Assembly (NCBI RefSeq): GCF_018613415.1 | Contig: NZ_JAGGQG010000012.1 | Coordinates: 156,841-220,840, forward strand | Length of the DNA stretch: 64,000 nucleotides | Direction of reading: 5' to 3' | Source of the DNA: Bacillus sp. ISL-18 | GTDB lineage: Bacteria; Bacillota; Bacilli; Bacillales; Cytobacillaceae | Shown: positions 42,713-51,700 of the stretch, one piece after another | Layout: every line of letters begins with the position of its first letter | How positions within the stretch are numbered: the stretch's first letter is position 1 | Translations under genes and position numbers: made by a program | The notes under the pieces: model-generated | Seen by the model: only the letters and a program-made list of their open reading frames with translations | What the model was told of the DNA's origin: nothing | Database searches by the model: none

Positions 42713-44069
42713 AAATTATCTTAAAAGTCGTTCCAACACTTTGGCTGCTTACTGCCTCAATTGTTCCTCCGTGTGCCTCCACTAGCTGCTTAACAATGGA
42801 AAGCCCAAGACCAGAACCACCCAATGCACGGGTTCTTGATTTATCAACCCGGTAAAAGCGTTCAAATATCCTCGGTAAATCTTCTTTGGGAATCCCTTTC
42901 CCTTCATCTTGAACCTGGATATGAGTTTTCCCTTCAACTTGCCATACGGAAACGATTATTTTGGTACCGGGTTCAGAATATTTCCTGGCATTATCGAGGA
43001 GGTTTAGAATGACCTGTTCAAACCGGATCGGATCAATATGTGCATAAAGATGTTCAGAACAATTAAGCTCAATTCTCATCTCATTCTCCTTTAGAGCAGG
43101 TGCTACTTTCTCGATGATGGATTGAAAATAGGGGGACAAATGAACCTCTTCTTTTTCAATCGAAAATGTGTTTTCATCCATTTTTGCTAGATTAAATAAT
43201 TCCTTAACTAGCTTAGCTAGTTTAACCGACTCTTCATGAATAATCTCTAAATAGTGATCCTTATCTTCTTTAGTCGTATTACTCCGGCGGGCAATATCGG
43301 CATAACCTTTAATGTACGTCAGCGGAGTTCTCAATTCATGAGAGATACTGGCTAGAAATTCATTCCGCTCATTTTTTAAAATTTCTAAGTCATTCGCTAA
43401 CACCTTAATTGCTTCACCAAGGTCGCCGATTTCATCCTTCCCAAGTTTCGGAAGCGAGACGGAGAGGTCGCCTTTACTAATTCGTTTCGTTGCCTCACTC
43501 ATCTGAATAAGCGGGTGTGTTACATATCTGGTTAAGAAGATAATAATCATCATCGTAAATAGAAGCGTAAGCAGACTGGCAAGAAGAAAATGCTTATTTA
43601 ATTCAGAAATTAAATCCCTAATCTTCTGTGTAGTTTGAAACATAAAGACATAACCGGCAATTTTCTTGTCGACCATCACGGGACTAACAGCGGCAATGGT
43701 AGCTGCTGTTTTCCAATCTTCTACTAAGATTAATCCATCATGGGGAACATGTTTAGGAATAGACTTCATCGTTTTTTTCATTTCATCTGTCACTTTATTA
43801 GATGACATATAGATAGAGCCATCTGGCTTCGTTAAGACGACTTGTGTATCGGTCCGCGCTTCCATCATGGCAATGTGCCTGACCGTATCTTCGTGAAACG
43901 ACGCCTCTAGAACATCGCGGTGATTATTCCCCCTTGTCTGAAGTGCAGATAATTCTTCATGTACACGAGAGTGGATGATATTATTGTGTAAAAAAAACAT
44001 CGAAATTCCTTCTAACAGACAAATAGCTAGAAAGAAAAGCAGACTAATTTTAAGTGATATTTTATTCAT
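42708..44069 (-). CDS. Sensor histidine kinase without its own response regulator
   Basis: 453-residue membrane kinase: TM1 at about 8-28, an extracytoplasmic sensor domain to about 160, TM2 (FLLASLLTLLFTMMIIIFLT), HAMP to about 235, HisKA with His244 (SISHELRTPL), and an HATPase domain with N-box NLLDNARKYSEPG, G1 DEGKGIP, F-box FERFYRVDK and G2 GGSGLGLSIV. Start follows GAGGTG. No regulator gene lies next to it on the same strand; the nearest regulator is divergent at 44.4 kb. The signal sensed is unknown. Confidence 0.93.
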   Translation of the reverse strand: MNKISLKISLLFFLAICLLEGISMFFLHNNIIHSRVHEELSALQTRGNNHRDVLEASFHEDTVRHIAMMEARTDTQVVLTKPDGSIYMSSNKVTDEMKKTMKSIPKHVPHDGLILVEDWKTAATIAAVSPVMVDKKIAGYVFMFQTTQKIRDLISELNKHFLLASLLTLLFTMMIIIFLTRYVTHPLIQMSEATKRISKGDLSVSLPKLGKDEIGDLGEAIKVLANDLEILKNERNEFLASISHELRTPLTYIKGYADIARRSNTTKEDKDHYLEIIHEESVKLAKLVKELFNLAKMDENTFSIEKEEVHLSPYFQSIIEKVAPALKENEMRIELNCSEHLYAHIDPIRFEQVILNLLDNARKYSEPGTKIIVSVWQVEGKTHIQVQDEGKGIPKEDLPRIFERFYRVDKSRTRALGGSGLGLSIVKQLVEAHGGTIEAVSSQSVGTTFKIIL

Positions 44070-44148
44070 GTCAGCACCTCACTCCATAAGAATACTACAT
44101 GTCAGGCCGTGAGATAGCATTCCTTTGTTGCAATTTTATAAAAAAAGT

Positions 44149-44180
44149 GGGTGTCCCGTTTAACTGGGACACCCTTTATA
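44149..44180 (-). terminator. Strong hairpin in the divergent kinase/regulator gap
   Basis: GGGTGTCCC and GGGACACCC arms around an 8-nt loop. A T-run follows on the minus strand (ACTTTTTTT), so it would terminate leftward transcription before reaching the minus-strand kinase gene. The 339-bp gap otherwise holds only short non-coding-looking frames. Confidence 0.6.
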
Positions 44181-44408
44181 GTAGAGAGGTTAATTTTGGG
44201 ATGAGTAAGATGGCTAAAAAACCAGTGTACTCAATTGATAAAGAGCCGATCACCATAACTTTGGGGAGTTCAAGGTGTCAACACTCTTCACATGATTTAT
44301 CTTAGCGAGAAAAATTGAAGATGTTATGAAGAAGTTGTGGTGAATTTGTGAAGTTACAAAAATCACAGATCAGAGATGATATAGTAAGGGTATGGGGAGT
44401 GATGATTC

Positions 44409-45119
44409 ATGAAGATTCTATTAGTGGACGATGAACGCAGAATAGTAGAAGTCCTTGAAGCTTATTTAGAGAGAGAAGGCTATGAGATTCATAGTGCTGA
44501 TAATGGGATAGATGCTTTGAAAAAAGCGAAAACAATCGAACCTGATTTAATGATTCTTGACCTCATGCTGCCTGATATATCTGGTGAAGAGGTTTGCCGG
44601 CTCGTGCGAAAAGAGTCGGATGTCCCGATCCTTATGCTGACAGCGAAATCGGCGGAGGATGACCGCATTAACGGGATTGTGATGGGAGCGGACGACTATT
44701 TAACCAAACCTTTTAGTCCAAGGGAAGTGGTTGTTCGTGTTCAAGCCATTCTCAGACGCGTCAAAAAGGCAGACAAGGTCGAACGCCTTGAATTTAACGG
44801 CAAAAAACTTTCAATCGACTTAGTCAAAAAAGAGGTAACAGTAAATGGGGAGTATGTAACGTTAACCCCGATTGAATATAAATTATTAACCAATATGGCT
44901 GTCAATCCTGGCCGTGTCTACAGCCGAATGGATTTGCTTGAAAAAATTCAGGATGAAGGCATGTACTATGATGGCTATGAACGGAGTGTGGATACCCATA
45001 TTAAAAATCTCCGTAAAAAAATAGAGTGGGATTCACGGCAGCCGGATTTTATCGTGACGGTTTTTGGGATGGGCTATAAATTTGGAGGGGTACTAGATGC
45101 TGCAAACGCTCCGGTCTAA
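44409..45119 (+). CDS. OmpR-family response regulator
   Basis: 236 residues: receiver domain with acidic pocket Asp7/Asp8, phosphoacceptor Asp51 (LMILDLMLPD) and Lys in DYLTKPFSP, then a winged-helix DNA-binding domain (TPIEYKLLTNM, RSVDTHIKNLRKKI). The ATG follows GGGGAGTG. The last 23 bp overlap the following kinase gene, so the two form a coupled pair. Targets are unknown. Confidence 0.93.
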   Translation: MKILLVDDERRIVEVLEAYLEREGYEIHSADNGIDALKKAKTIEPDLMILDLMLPDISGEEVCRLVRKESDVPILMLTAKSAEDDRINGIVMGADDYLTKPFSPREVVVRVQAILRRVKKADKVERLEFNGKKLSIDLVKKEVTVNGEYVTLTPIEYKLLTNMAVNPGRVYSRMDLLEKIQDEGMYYDGYERSVDTHIKNLRKKIEWDSRQPDFIVTVFGMGYKFGGVLDAANAPV

Positions 45120-46470
45120 AATACTTTTTTATTTAGTCTTCATCTCGATGATTGGAATTTTAATTGTCAGCTTCTTTATTCAGTACGGCTTTGAGGAGAG
45201 CTTTACTAGTTATTTAGACCGTAATCGTGAAAAAAAGATTGATCGAATTATTACGGAAATCGAGAAAGACTATCGAAAAAATGGACACTATACCACGGAT
45301 CCGGTCTATGGTCTACTGCATGAGAATGCTATGTCTGATCAACTTTATTTTCAATTATATGATCGATTCGGGAAAATGCAGATGGATACATCAAGTATCC
45401 GCGGCATGTTAAATAGCTTTGGGTTAACGGAACCCGAGCCTAATGGAGAAAAGTGGCACAGTAAAACCTATACGTTGAAGGTAGACAATGCCATTATCGG
45501 CAAGCTCGTCGCCATTTATCCGGTAGGTCCAATTGATGATGAATACACCTTTATTCAAACGATTCAATTGTATATCTTAGCTGCCGTTTGCTTAACCATA
45601 GTTTTAGCGATACTCTTTGGAATGATTTTTTCTAAAAAACTAACCGCCGGGCTAAAGAAGCTCTCGTTTGCAGCAGGTGAGCTGCAGCAGCATAATCTTG
45701 ATATCCGTATCCCTTTATCCGGTCTGCCGACAGAGGTAAAGCAGATCGCGATTTCTTTTAATAAACTTGCTGAATCGCTAGCTAAGGAAGAAATGCTGCG
45801 GAAACAATTTACAGGCGACCTTGCCCACGAGCTGCGGACCCCGCTTGCTACGTTAAGAAGTCAAATTGAAGCTTTCCAAGATGGAATTTGGGAGCCAACA
45901 CCACAGCGTTTGCAGGTTAGTCATGAAGAGCTCATGCGGTTAGTAAGGCTGGTGAATGAGTTAGAGAAACTGCTTGCAGCGGAAAATCCGCAAATAAGAC
46001 TAGAGAAAATGGAACTGGAGGCAGGCAGCGTATTAGCCGCTTTATGGGAAATGTTTTTGCCCATATTTAAAGAAAAGGGTGTAGGTCTGCAAATTGAAGA
46101 ACCCTACCAGGAAGAAATGTTTGAAGCAGATAAAGATCGTTTGATGCAAGTTTTGTCCAATGTTCTTAATAATGCTTTAAAGTATACACCGGAAGGGAAA
46201 AACGTCACCATTTCGGTTGTGACTGACAAAGAAGGTTACGTGGGCTTTAAAATTCAGGATGAAGGTTCCGGAATGGCTGAAGACGACATCCCCCATATTT
46301 TCGAACGTTTCTATCGGGGAGATAAATCCCGTGATAGAAAAACGGGCGGTGTAGGAGTGGGGCTCTCGATTGTAAAGGCCTTAATGGATGCCCATAAAGG
46401 CTTAATTAACGTAAAAAGTAAGTTAAATAAAGGAACCAGCATCACCTTATGGTTTCCACAGGAAGAGTAA
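45097..46470 (+). CDS. Sensor histidine kinase paired with the upstream regulator
   Basis: 457 residues: TM1 at about 9-29, extracytoplasmic domain to about 155, TM2 (LYILAAVCLTIVLAILFGMI), HAMP, HisKA with His244 (DLAHELRTPL), HATPase with N-box NVLNNALKYTPEG, DEGSGMAEDD, FERFYRGDKS and GVGVGLSIV. Start ATG behind GGAGGGG. It overlaps the response regulator gene, so it is its cognate kinase; the signal is unknown. Confidence 0.94.
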   Translation: MLQTLRSKILFYLVFISMIGILIVSFFIQYGFEESFTSYLDRNREKKIDRIITEIEKDYRKNGHYTTDPVYGLLHENAMSDQLYFQLYDRFGKMQMDTSSIRGMLNSFGLTEPEPNGEKWHSKTYTLKVDNAIIGKLVAIYPVGPIDDEYTFIQTIQLYILAAVCLTIVLAILFGMIFSKKLTAGLKKLSFAAGELQQHNLDIRIPLSGLPTEVKQIAISFNKLAESLAKEEMLRKQFTGDLAHELRTPLATLRSQIEAFQDGIWEPTPQRLQVSHEELMRLVRLVNELEKLLAAENPQIRLEKMELEAGSVLAALWEMFLPIFKEKGVGLQIEEPYQEEMFEADKDRLMQVLSNVLNNALKYTPEGKNVTISVVTDKEGYVGFKIQDEGSGMAEDDIPHIFERFYRGDKSRDRKTGGVGVGLSIVKALMDAHKGLINVKSKLNKGTSITLWFPQEE

Positions 46471-46500
46471 AGGCCGTTCTTCAATGAACGGCCTTCTTTC
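46469..46500. terminator. Bidirectional terminator
   Basis: AAGGCCGTTC and GAACGGCCTT arms between convergent genes, T-rich on the plus side. Its left arm begins at the kinase stop codon. Confidence 0.85.
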
Positions 46501-47261
46501 TATGATTCTAATAATTCCTTTATATGGTATACCCGGCCGCTTTCGGGTGTGCCGCGCAGCACTAGGTCCACTAAACCATTCGCCACTGCATCCGTTTCCA
46601 ATAATAGATTCTTTTCTTTAAACTCTTTAAATTTTTCTAGCTCCTTAAAGGCAGCTTCGGAGGAAGAGCGGATCGTTTCCTGCATGCCGGTATCCATGAT
46701 GCCTGGACTAAAGCCAATAATGGTATTCTGGGTTTTTAATTCTGCCTGTTCGATGGCGGTTGTTTGGGTGAACATGTTTAACCCGGCCTTTGAGCTGCAA
46801 TAAACACTCCAGCCTTCGATCGAGCGGACAGCGGCACCAGACGTGACATTGATAACGGTTACTTTTGTATTGGTTAACTGTGCCTGGCTTAAAAATAAAT
46901 TGGTAATCAAAATAGGCGCAATTAAATTTACTTTTATATTTCGAATAATTGGAGTTTGATCTAAATTTCCGACCGTTTGAATGGGTTCAATCACACCGGC
47001 ATTATTGAAAAGCAGGATCTCAGTTGGGTTCTTTTCAAAAAGACAGTGGGCAATCTCCATAAAGACCTCTTGTATTTCTTTTTCTAATGAGAGATTGCAA
47101 GAAATATGTTTATAGTTCATTCCCTTTGAGATGGCAAGATTCTTTAACTCGCTATTCTCTGTCCGGGAAACAGAAACTACCGCAATTTGCTCCTGCAAAA
47201 GGTGTTTCGCAATACTTTCCCCTAAGCCCTTAGAAGCCCCGGTTATGATTGCATATTTCAT
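46500..47261 (-). CDS. Short-chain dehydrogenase, benzil reductase-like (YueD)
   Basis: 253-residue NADP(H)-dependent SDR. The cofactor motif TGASKGLGESIA is at the N-terminus, NNAG follows near residue 90, and the catalytic Ser (NVTSGAA), Tyr and Lys (YCSSK) are present. FSPGIMDTGMQ and the rest resemble B. subtilis YueD and B. cereus (S)-benzoin-forming benzil reductase. The physiological substrate is unknown. Start follows AGGGGGAGTG. Confidence 0.88.
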   Translation of the reverse strand: MKYAIITGASKGLGESIAKHLLQEQIAVVSVSRTENSELKNLAISKGMNYKHISCNLSLEKEIQEVFMEIAHCLFEKNPTEILLFNNAGVIEPIQTVGNLDQTPIIRNIKVNLIAPILITNLFLSQAQLTNTKVTVINVTSGAAVRSIEGWSVYCSSKAGLNMFTQTTAIEQAELKTQNTIIGFSPGIMDTGMQETIRSSSEAAFKELEKFKEFKEKNLLLETDAVANGLVDLVLRGTPESGRVYHIKELLES

Positions 47262-47345
47262 GGAACACTCCCCCTAAAGCTAGTTTCATTATGTATATTA
47301 TCTATTTTATTCCTCAAAAAAATATTAAGCAAATTTGGAAGAAAT

Positions 47346-47378
47346 ATAAAAAAAGCAGCTCCATTCAAGGAACTGCTG
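47346..47378 (-). terminator. Terminator of the tungstate-type ABC operon
   Basis: On the minus strand AGCAGTTCC pairs with GGAGCTGCT (one mismatch) and is followed by seven T. Confidence 0.75.
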
Positions 47379-47401
47379 CTGCATTTTTAGGCACTAAACC
47401 G

Positions 47402-48184
47402 TTAACCATTTTTCAGGCTTGAACTGGGGATTAATTTACTGCCCGTTAATGCAGGATAGAATTTCTTCCACTCATTTAGGAAGGATTGGGTGGAAGTGTT
47501 GGGATGTTCAATGACCAGTGGGGTTGGTCCTGTCTGCTTTTCTTGACCATTGACAATTATTGAAAGCCGATTTGTCAAATACTGAATCTCCATCAAATCA
47601 TGGCTGACAAACACAGTAGTAGTTCTGGTGTCTTCTAAAATCTGTTTGAAATCTTCCATTAAACGGATCTTTGTTGGAAAATCTAGTGCTGAAAAAGGTT
47701 CATCTAGAAAAAGTATTTCCGGCTCCACAATCATGGCGCGAGCAAGATTAACCCTTTGCGCCTCACCGCCTGATAAATAAAGAGCATTTTTTTTTGCTAA
47801 ATGGCTAATGCCAAACAACTCGAGCCACTCAGCAACTTTTTCTTTGATGATTGGTTTGGATACCTTCCTTAATGTTAGGCCAATAGCAATATTTTGAAAG
47901 ACGGATCCATCTAAGAGAAGGGATTGCTGTAAGGCAACCGAGAAGCTTCTTCGCCATTCAAGCGGAGGATTGCCAATTGGAACGGGTTGATTCCGATAGA
48001 GGAACTCACCGCTTGACTGTTTTTCCAGAAACGAAAGGACCTTCAGTAAGGTGCTTTTTCCAGCACCGTTTGGCCCCATAATACCAAGAAACTCACCATC
48101 ATAAATCTTGAAGGAAGGAATATCAAGAATCGTCTTCTGCTGGGCTTGATAGGTCATGTTTCTTAGCTCAATTAACGGGTTCAT
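47402..48184 (-). CDS. tupC: Tungstate/molybdate-type ABC transporter ATPase
   Basis: 260 residues with Walker A GPNGAGKST, Q-loop LQQS, signature LSGGEAQR, Walker B ILFLDEPFSALD and switch VSHD. It overlaps the permease gene by 4 bp (ATGA) and is the last gene of the operon. The C-terminal extension after residue 215 is short, lacking a full TOBE domain. Assignment to tungstate rests on the binding protein. Confidence 0.88.
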   Translation of the reverse strand: MNPLIELRNMTYQAQQKTILDIPSFKIYDGEFLGIMGPNGAGKSTLLKVLSFLEKQSSGEFLYRNQPVPIGNPPLEWRRSFSVALQQSLLLDGSVFQNIAIGLTLRKVSKPIIKEKVAEWLELFGISHLAKKNALYLSGGEAQRVNLARAMIVEPEILFLDEPFSALDFPTKIRLMEDFKQILEDTRTTTVFVSHDLMEIQYLTNRLSIIVNGQEKQTGPTPLVIEHPNTSTQSFLNEWKKFYPALTGSKLIPSSSLKNG

Positions 48185-48879
48185 GATATTCGCTTCCTTT
48201 GCTGTAAAAATGTTAAGGCAGCCGTTATCAATAGAGCAACGGACAATAAAATAAACGAAAGGGCTAAGGCAATGTCAAAGTTTCCTTTCGATACTTCCAT
48301 TACGATGGTCGTGGTTAAGATGCGAGTATCGCCTTGAATATTTCCGCCCACCATCATTGCTGCCCCCACCTCGGCAATCACGCGGCCAAAACCCGCCATG
48401 ACCGCCGCTAAAATGGCCATTTTTAATTGTTTAATCAGAATAAACAATGTCTGCAGTCTTGTGGCCCCAAGTGCCTTAATTTGCAGCAGCATCTTATCAC
48501 TGATTTGCTGAAAGGCTGTACAGGTAAGGCTTGTGACAATGGGCAGGCTGACTAAGATTTGGGCCATGACAATGGCGGTCGGCGAATAGAGCAAGGAGAA
48601 ATCACCTAATGGGCCGGAGCGCCATAAAAGCATGGTAATCCAGAGTCCCGCCACAACTGGCGGGAGCCCTAGACCAATATTAATGAAAACTAGTAATAAT
48701 TTACGGCCTTTGAATCTAGTTAATCCAAGGAGCATACCAAAAGGCAAGCCGATTAGTGTACTAATGAGAATGGAAATGAGGCAGACTTTAAGCGTTAAAG
48801 CCGTAATCGCTAACACTTCTTGATCACCAGAAAGGATGATTTCGATTGCCTTTTTGATTCCATCTACTAGTAATTCCAT
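48181..48879 (-). CDS. tupB: Tungstate-type ABC transporter permease
   Basis: 232-residue CysW/ModB-like permease with five or six helices; the EAA-like loop is ALGATRLQTLFILIKQLK near residue 150, followed by FGRVIAEVGAAMMVGGNIQG, characteristic of TupB. It is preceded by GGAGGC and lies 74 bp after the binding-protein gene. Confidence 0.88.
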   Translation of the reverse strand: MELLVDGIKKAIEIILSGDQEVLAITALTLKVCLISILISTLIGLPFGMLLGLTRFKGRKLLLVFINIGLGLPPVVAGLWITMLLWRSGPLGDFSLLYSPTAIVMAQILVSLPIVTSLTCTAFQQISDKMLLQIKALGATRLQTLFILIKQLKMAILAAVMAGFGRVIAEVGAAMMVGGNIQGDTRILTTTIVMEVSKGNFDIALALSFILLSVALLITAALTFLQQRKRIS

Positions 48880-48953
48880 ACCGTCGTGCCTCCAGTAATT
48901 TCGTATGAAGTTGACAGGAGGCGGACTCGTTTAGAAGAACGCCACTCTATCAT

Positions 48954-49823
48954 TTATTCTGTGTATTTAATAAAAAGTGATCTTCCAAATTCTTTTTTAC
49001 CAAAGTTCTCAATTACATCTTGTGTTTTTGGAGCTACCATGAAATCTACAAACTTTTTAGCATCTGTACTATTCACTTTATCATGTTTTTCAGGATTTAC
49101 TTCCATTACATGATAGATATTCATTAAATCTTTACCGCCTTCAACCACAATTTTTAGTGTATCTAGATTTTTGGATTGGGCAAGCCAGGTTGCACGATCC
49201 GTTAAGACATAGCCTTTCTTCTCAGCAGCAACTTGTAAGGTTTGGCCCATTCCTTGTCCGGTTGAAACATACCAATCGCCTGCAGGTTTAATATTGGCAG
49301 TCGTCCAAATAGCCAGTTCTTTTTTATTTGTACCAGAGTCATCGCCGCGTGAAATGAAAGGTGATTTGGTTTCAGCTAATTTCTTAAACGCCGCGACAAT
49401 ATCATCACCTCTAACGCCTGCTGGGTTTTCCTTTGGACCTACTAAAACAAAATCATTGTACATAACGCGTTTATAGTTAATGGCATCCCCTGCATCAACA
49501 ACCGCCTTCTCTGCTGCTGGAGCATGAACCAGCAGGGCATCTGCTTCACCCTTTGTACCCATTGCTAATGCTTCGCCAGTACCGACAGCAATTACTTTTA
49601 CTTTGACATTATTTTCTTTTTCAAACATAGGGATAATGACATCCAATAAGCCGCTGTCCTGTGTGCTGGTTGTGGTCGCAAGAATCATGTTTGTTGGAGC
49701 AGGTTTAGCTGCTGCTGGCTTCTGTTCTTTAGCGGCCGAATCTTTTGATGTTGTATTTCCACAAGCTGATAAAACAAGAAGCATGAGTGCAAATAACGCA
49801 ATTACGAAACGATTTTTCTTCAT
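48954..49823 (-). CDS. tupA: Tungstate-binding lipoprotein, TupA-like
   Basis: 289-residue extracytoplasmic binding protein. Lipobox LSACG with Cys at about 21; the mature part has ATTTSTQDSGLLDVIIP, the oxyanion-binding TTTSTQDSG signature of TupA, then HAPAAEKAVV, RGDDSGTNKKEL and LTDRATWL. TupA binds tungstate with high selectivity, suggesting supply of a tungsten or molybdenum cofactor enzyme outside the window. The start overlaps the upstream regulator gene by 4 bp. Confidence 0.9.
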   Translation of the reverse strand: MKKNRFVIALFALMLLVLSACGNTTSKDSAAKEQKPAAAKPAPTNMILATTTSTQDSGLLDVIIPMFEKENNVKVKVIAVGTGEALAMGTKGEADALLVHAPAAEKAVVDAGDAINYKRVMYNDFVLVGPKENPAGVRGDDIVAAFKKLAETKSPFISRGDDSGTNKKELAIWTTANIKPAGDWYVSTGQGMGQTLQVAAEKKGYVLTDRATWLAQSKNLDTLKIVVEGGKDLMNIYHVMEVNPEKHDKVNSTDAKKFVDFMVAPKTQDVIENFGKKEFGRSLFIKYTE

Positions 49824-50758
49824 ACAAGTTCCTCCGTTTGACTAGTTTGATAGATGACATTTCCTAACTCTTGAATCGAATAGCCTTCTAAATCTGTCAG
49901 GCTATCTTTAAAACTAGCAGATTGTAAATAATGAATTAACGCCAGTAAATCCTCTTTGTTCTCTGTGGTGAAGCGAAAAACAAGATCAAACTTTTCCTGC
50001 GTGATCGGGACGAAATCAAGTCCTAGGTGGCTTGCGGCGGATTGGATTCCAAAGGTAACATCCGCAATTCCTCGATTTATGTAGGAAGCCGCAGATAAAT
50101 GGTTCCATTCTTCCTGTCCATAACCGTTTATTTTAGTTGGATGAATCCCATAGGCAGAAAGCTTGGAATCGAGTAAAAACCTTGTTCCCGCTCCTTTTTG
50201 CCGGTTAATAAACTGAACGTCTTTTCTAGTAAGATCCGTAAAATCAAGAATACTCTTAGGATTACCCTTTGCGACAATGAAGCCTTGCTGCCTGGCTGCA
50301 AATCGTATGACCGCAATATTTTCATAGACAAACAGCTGATGAATAAATGGCAGATTATATTCTTGTGAAGCTGGATCTAATAAGTGGATTGCCGCAATAT
50401 CGCATTGACCGCGGTAAAGCATCATTAATCCTTCTAAACTTCCGATGAAAGAAGGCTGGATTTGCAAATTTAAAGCGCTTGCAGCTTGTTTGGCGAAAAG
50501 TTCTACGAGAAAATCATGGCTGCCAGAAAGACGGATCGGTGCCGTTGGCATGCTGGTTACGTGTGGTGCATCCATACTTTTTTTAGCAGGCGCTTTCATG
50601 CTTTCCTTATAACGCTCGAGTTCGGCATGCTCGATTCTCATTTTATTTCCAATCTTAAAGGCGTGTAATTCACCTCTTTTAATCAACTCATACACTGTAT
50701 GTTTAGAGATTTGAAAGATTTGCGCTACTTCATCGGGAGTATAGGCCCGTTCGTCCAT
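49820..50758 (-). CDS. HTH regulator fused to a periplasmic-binding-like sensor domain
   Basis: 312 residues: an excisionase/MerR-type helix-turn-helix (YTPDEVAQIFQISKHTVYEL, then FKIGNKMRI) at 5-50, a linker, and a binding-protein-like domain (SGSHDFLVELFAKQAA, GSLEGLMMLYRGQCDIAAIH, NRQKGAGTRFLLD). Such fusions sense molybdate- or tungstate-type oxyanions in the cytoplasm. Overlap with tupA (ATGA) shows it is the first gene of the operon and presumably controls it. Four 10-bp direct repeats upstream are a candidate binding site. Confidence 0.88.
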   Translation of the reverse strand: MDERAYTPDEVAQIFQISKHTVYELIKRGELHAFKIGNKMRIEHAELERYKESMKAPAKKSMDAPHVTSMPTAPIRLSGSHDFLVELFAKQAASALNLQIQPSFIGSLEGLMMLYRGQCDIAAIHLLDPASQEYNLPFIHQLFVYENIAVIRFAARQQGFIVAKGNPKSILDFTDLTRKDVQFINRQKGAGTRFLLDSKLSAYGIHPTKINGYGQEEWNHLSAASYINRGIADVTFGIQSAASHLGLDFVPITQEKFDLVFRFTTENKEDLLALIHYLQSASFKDSLTDLEGYSIQELGNVIYQTSQTEELV

Positions 50759-50810
50759 TTTTCACCCTCCTTTTTCCAGTTCATTTTATAAAAAGAATAG
50801 CACAAGATAT

Positions 50811-50856
50811 GTGACTTTTGTTAAGTTTTGTTAAGTTTCGTTAGGTTTTGTTTAGA
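50811..50856. repeat. Four 10-bp direct repeats in the tup/azoreductase divergent region
   Basis: GTGACTTTTG, TTAAGTTTTG, TTAAGTTTCG, TTAGGTTTTG and a partial TTTAG follow each other at exactly 10 bp, one helical turn. They lie 55-100 bp upstream of the tup regulator start and 140 bp upstream of the azoreductase gene. A cooperative operator is a reasonable reading. Confidence 0.6.
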
Positions 50857-50995
50857 AATGTCATGATTTGTACAAAAGAAATGTTCATGAGTCACACAAT
50901 CTTCACAAACGTCACTTATTGTTCAATCGTGAGCATGGGAATTTGTTGTAGTATGTTCATAGAGGGAAAATTTCTAGTTAAGGGAAGGGATGTAA

Positions 50996-51658
50996 ATGTC
51001 GAAACTTTTGTATATTACAGCAAACCCTAAAAATGATATAAAACGATCAAAAGGGATGCAAATCGGCGAAGTATTTTTAGAGGAGTTTAAGGCTGCCCAG
51101 CCGGATGTGGAAATCGAACGGTGGCACTTATATGATATGGAAATCCCAGATATTGACATGGATCTTTTATACGCACGGGCTAAATTATCCTTTATGGGTT
51201 ATACAAAAGAGCAATTATCGGAAGCGGAACGGACCAAGCTTGAAAAAATGCATGAACTTGCTGACCGATTTATTGATGCTGATTACTATGTGTTTGTGAC
51301 ACCGATTTGGAATCTTGGCGCCCCTTCGATTTTGAAAAAGTTTATTGATAATTTATTTATCGTTGAAAAAACGTTTACCAATACACCAGATGGTCCTAAG
51401 GGACTTTTAACGGGCAGAAAAGCGATTCATATTCAAACCCGCGGCGGTATCTATTCTTCCGGTCCAATGGTAGACTTCGAGTTTGGAGACCGCTACTTAC
51501 GCAAGGTATTCGAATTCCTTGGTTTAGAGAGCTTGGATACCGTAATTGCAGAGGGAATGGATCATTTTCCAAAACAGATACCGGAAATTATGGCCAAGGC
51601 AAAAGAACAAGCAGCCGAAGCAGCACGCGAAATGGCAAAAGAAACGGTTAACATCTAA
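50996..51658 (+). CDS. FMN-dependent NADH-azoreductase family protein
   Basis: 220-residue flavodoxin-fold oxidoreductase reducing quinones or azo compounds with NAD(P)H. MSKLLYITANPK is the FMN phosphate loop region, TPIWNLGAPSILKKFIDN and TRGGIYSSGP are family flavin-binding motifs. It is somewhat divergent from the four better known Bacillus azoreductases. Start follows AAGGGAAGGG. Monocistronic. Confidence 0.87.
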   Translation: MSKLLYITANPKNDIKRSKGMQIGEVFLEEFKAAQPDVEIERWHLYDMEIPDIDMDLLYARAKLSFMGYTKEQLSEAERTKLEKMHELADRFIDADYYVFVTPIWNLGAPSILKKFIDNLFIVEKTFTNTPDGPKGLLTGRKAIHIQTRGGIYSSGPMVDFEFGDRYLRKVFEFLGLESLDTVIAEGMDHFPKQIPEIMAKAKEQAAEAAREMAKETVNI

Positions 51659-51700
51659 AAGAAAAATGCGACTCGCTCTGAGCCGCATTTTTCTTTTAAA
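51657..51700. terminator. Bidirectional terminator between azoreductase and uppP
   Basis: AAAAGAAAAATGCG and its complement form a long stem around a central small hairpin; T-rich on both strands. It overlaps the last codons of uppP. Confidence 0.85.

Noticed and set aside
44099..44305. 68-codon plus-strand ORF between the divergent kinase and regulator
   Set aside because: It spans the 44149-44174 hairpin, has no ribosome binding site and shows no family resemblance.
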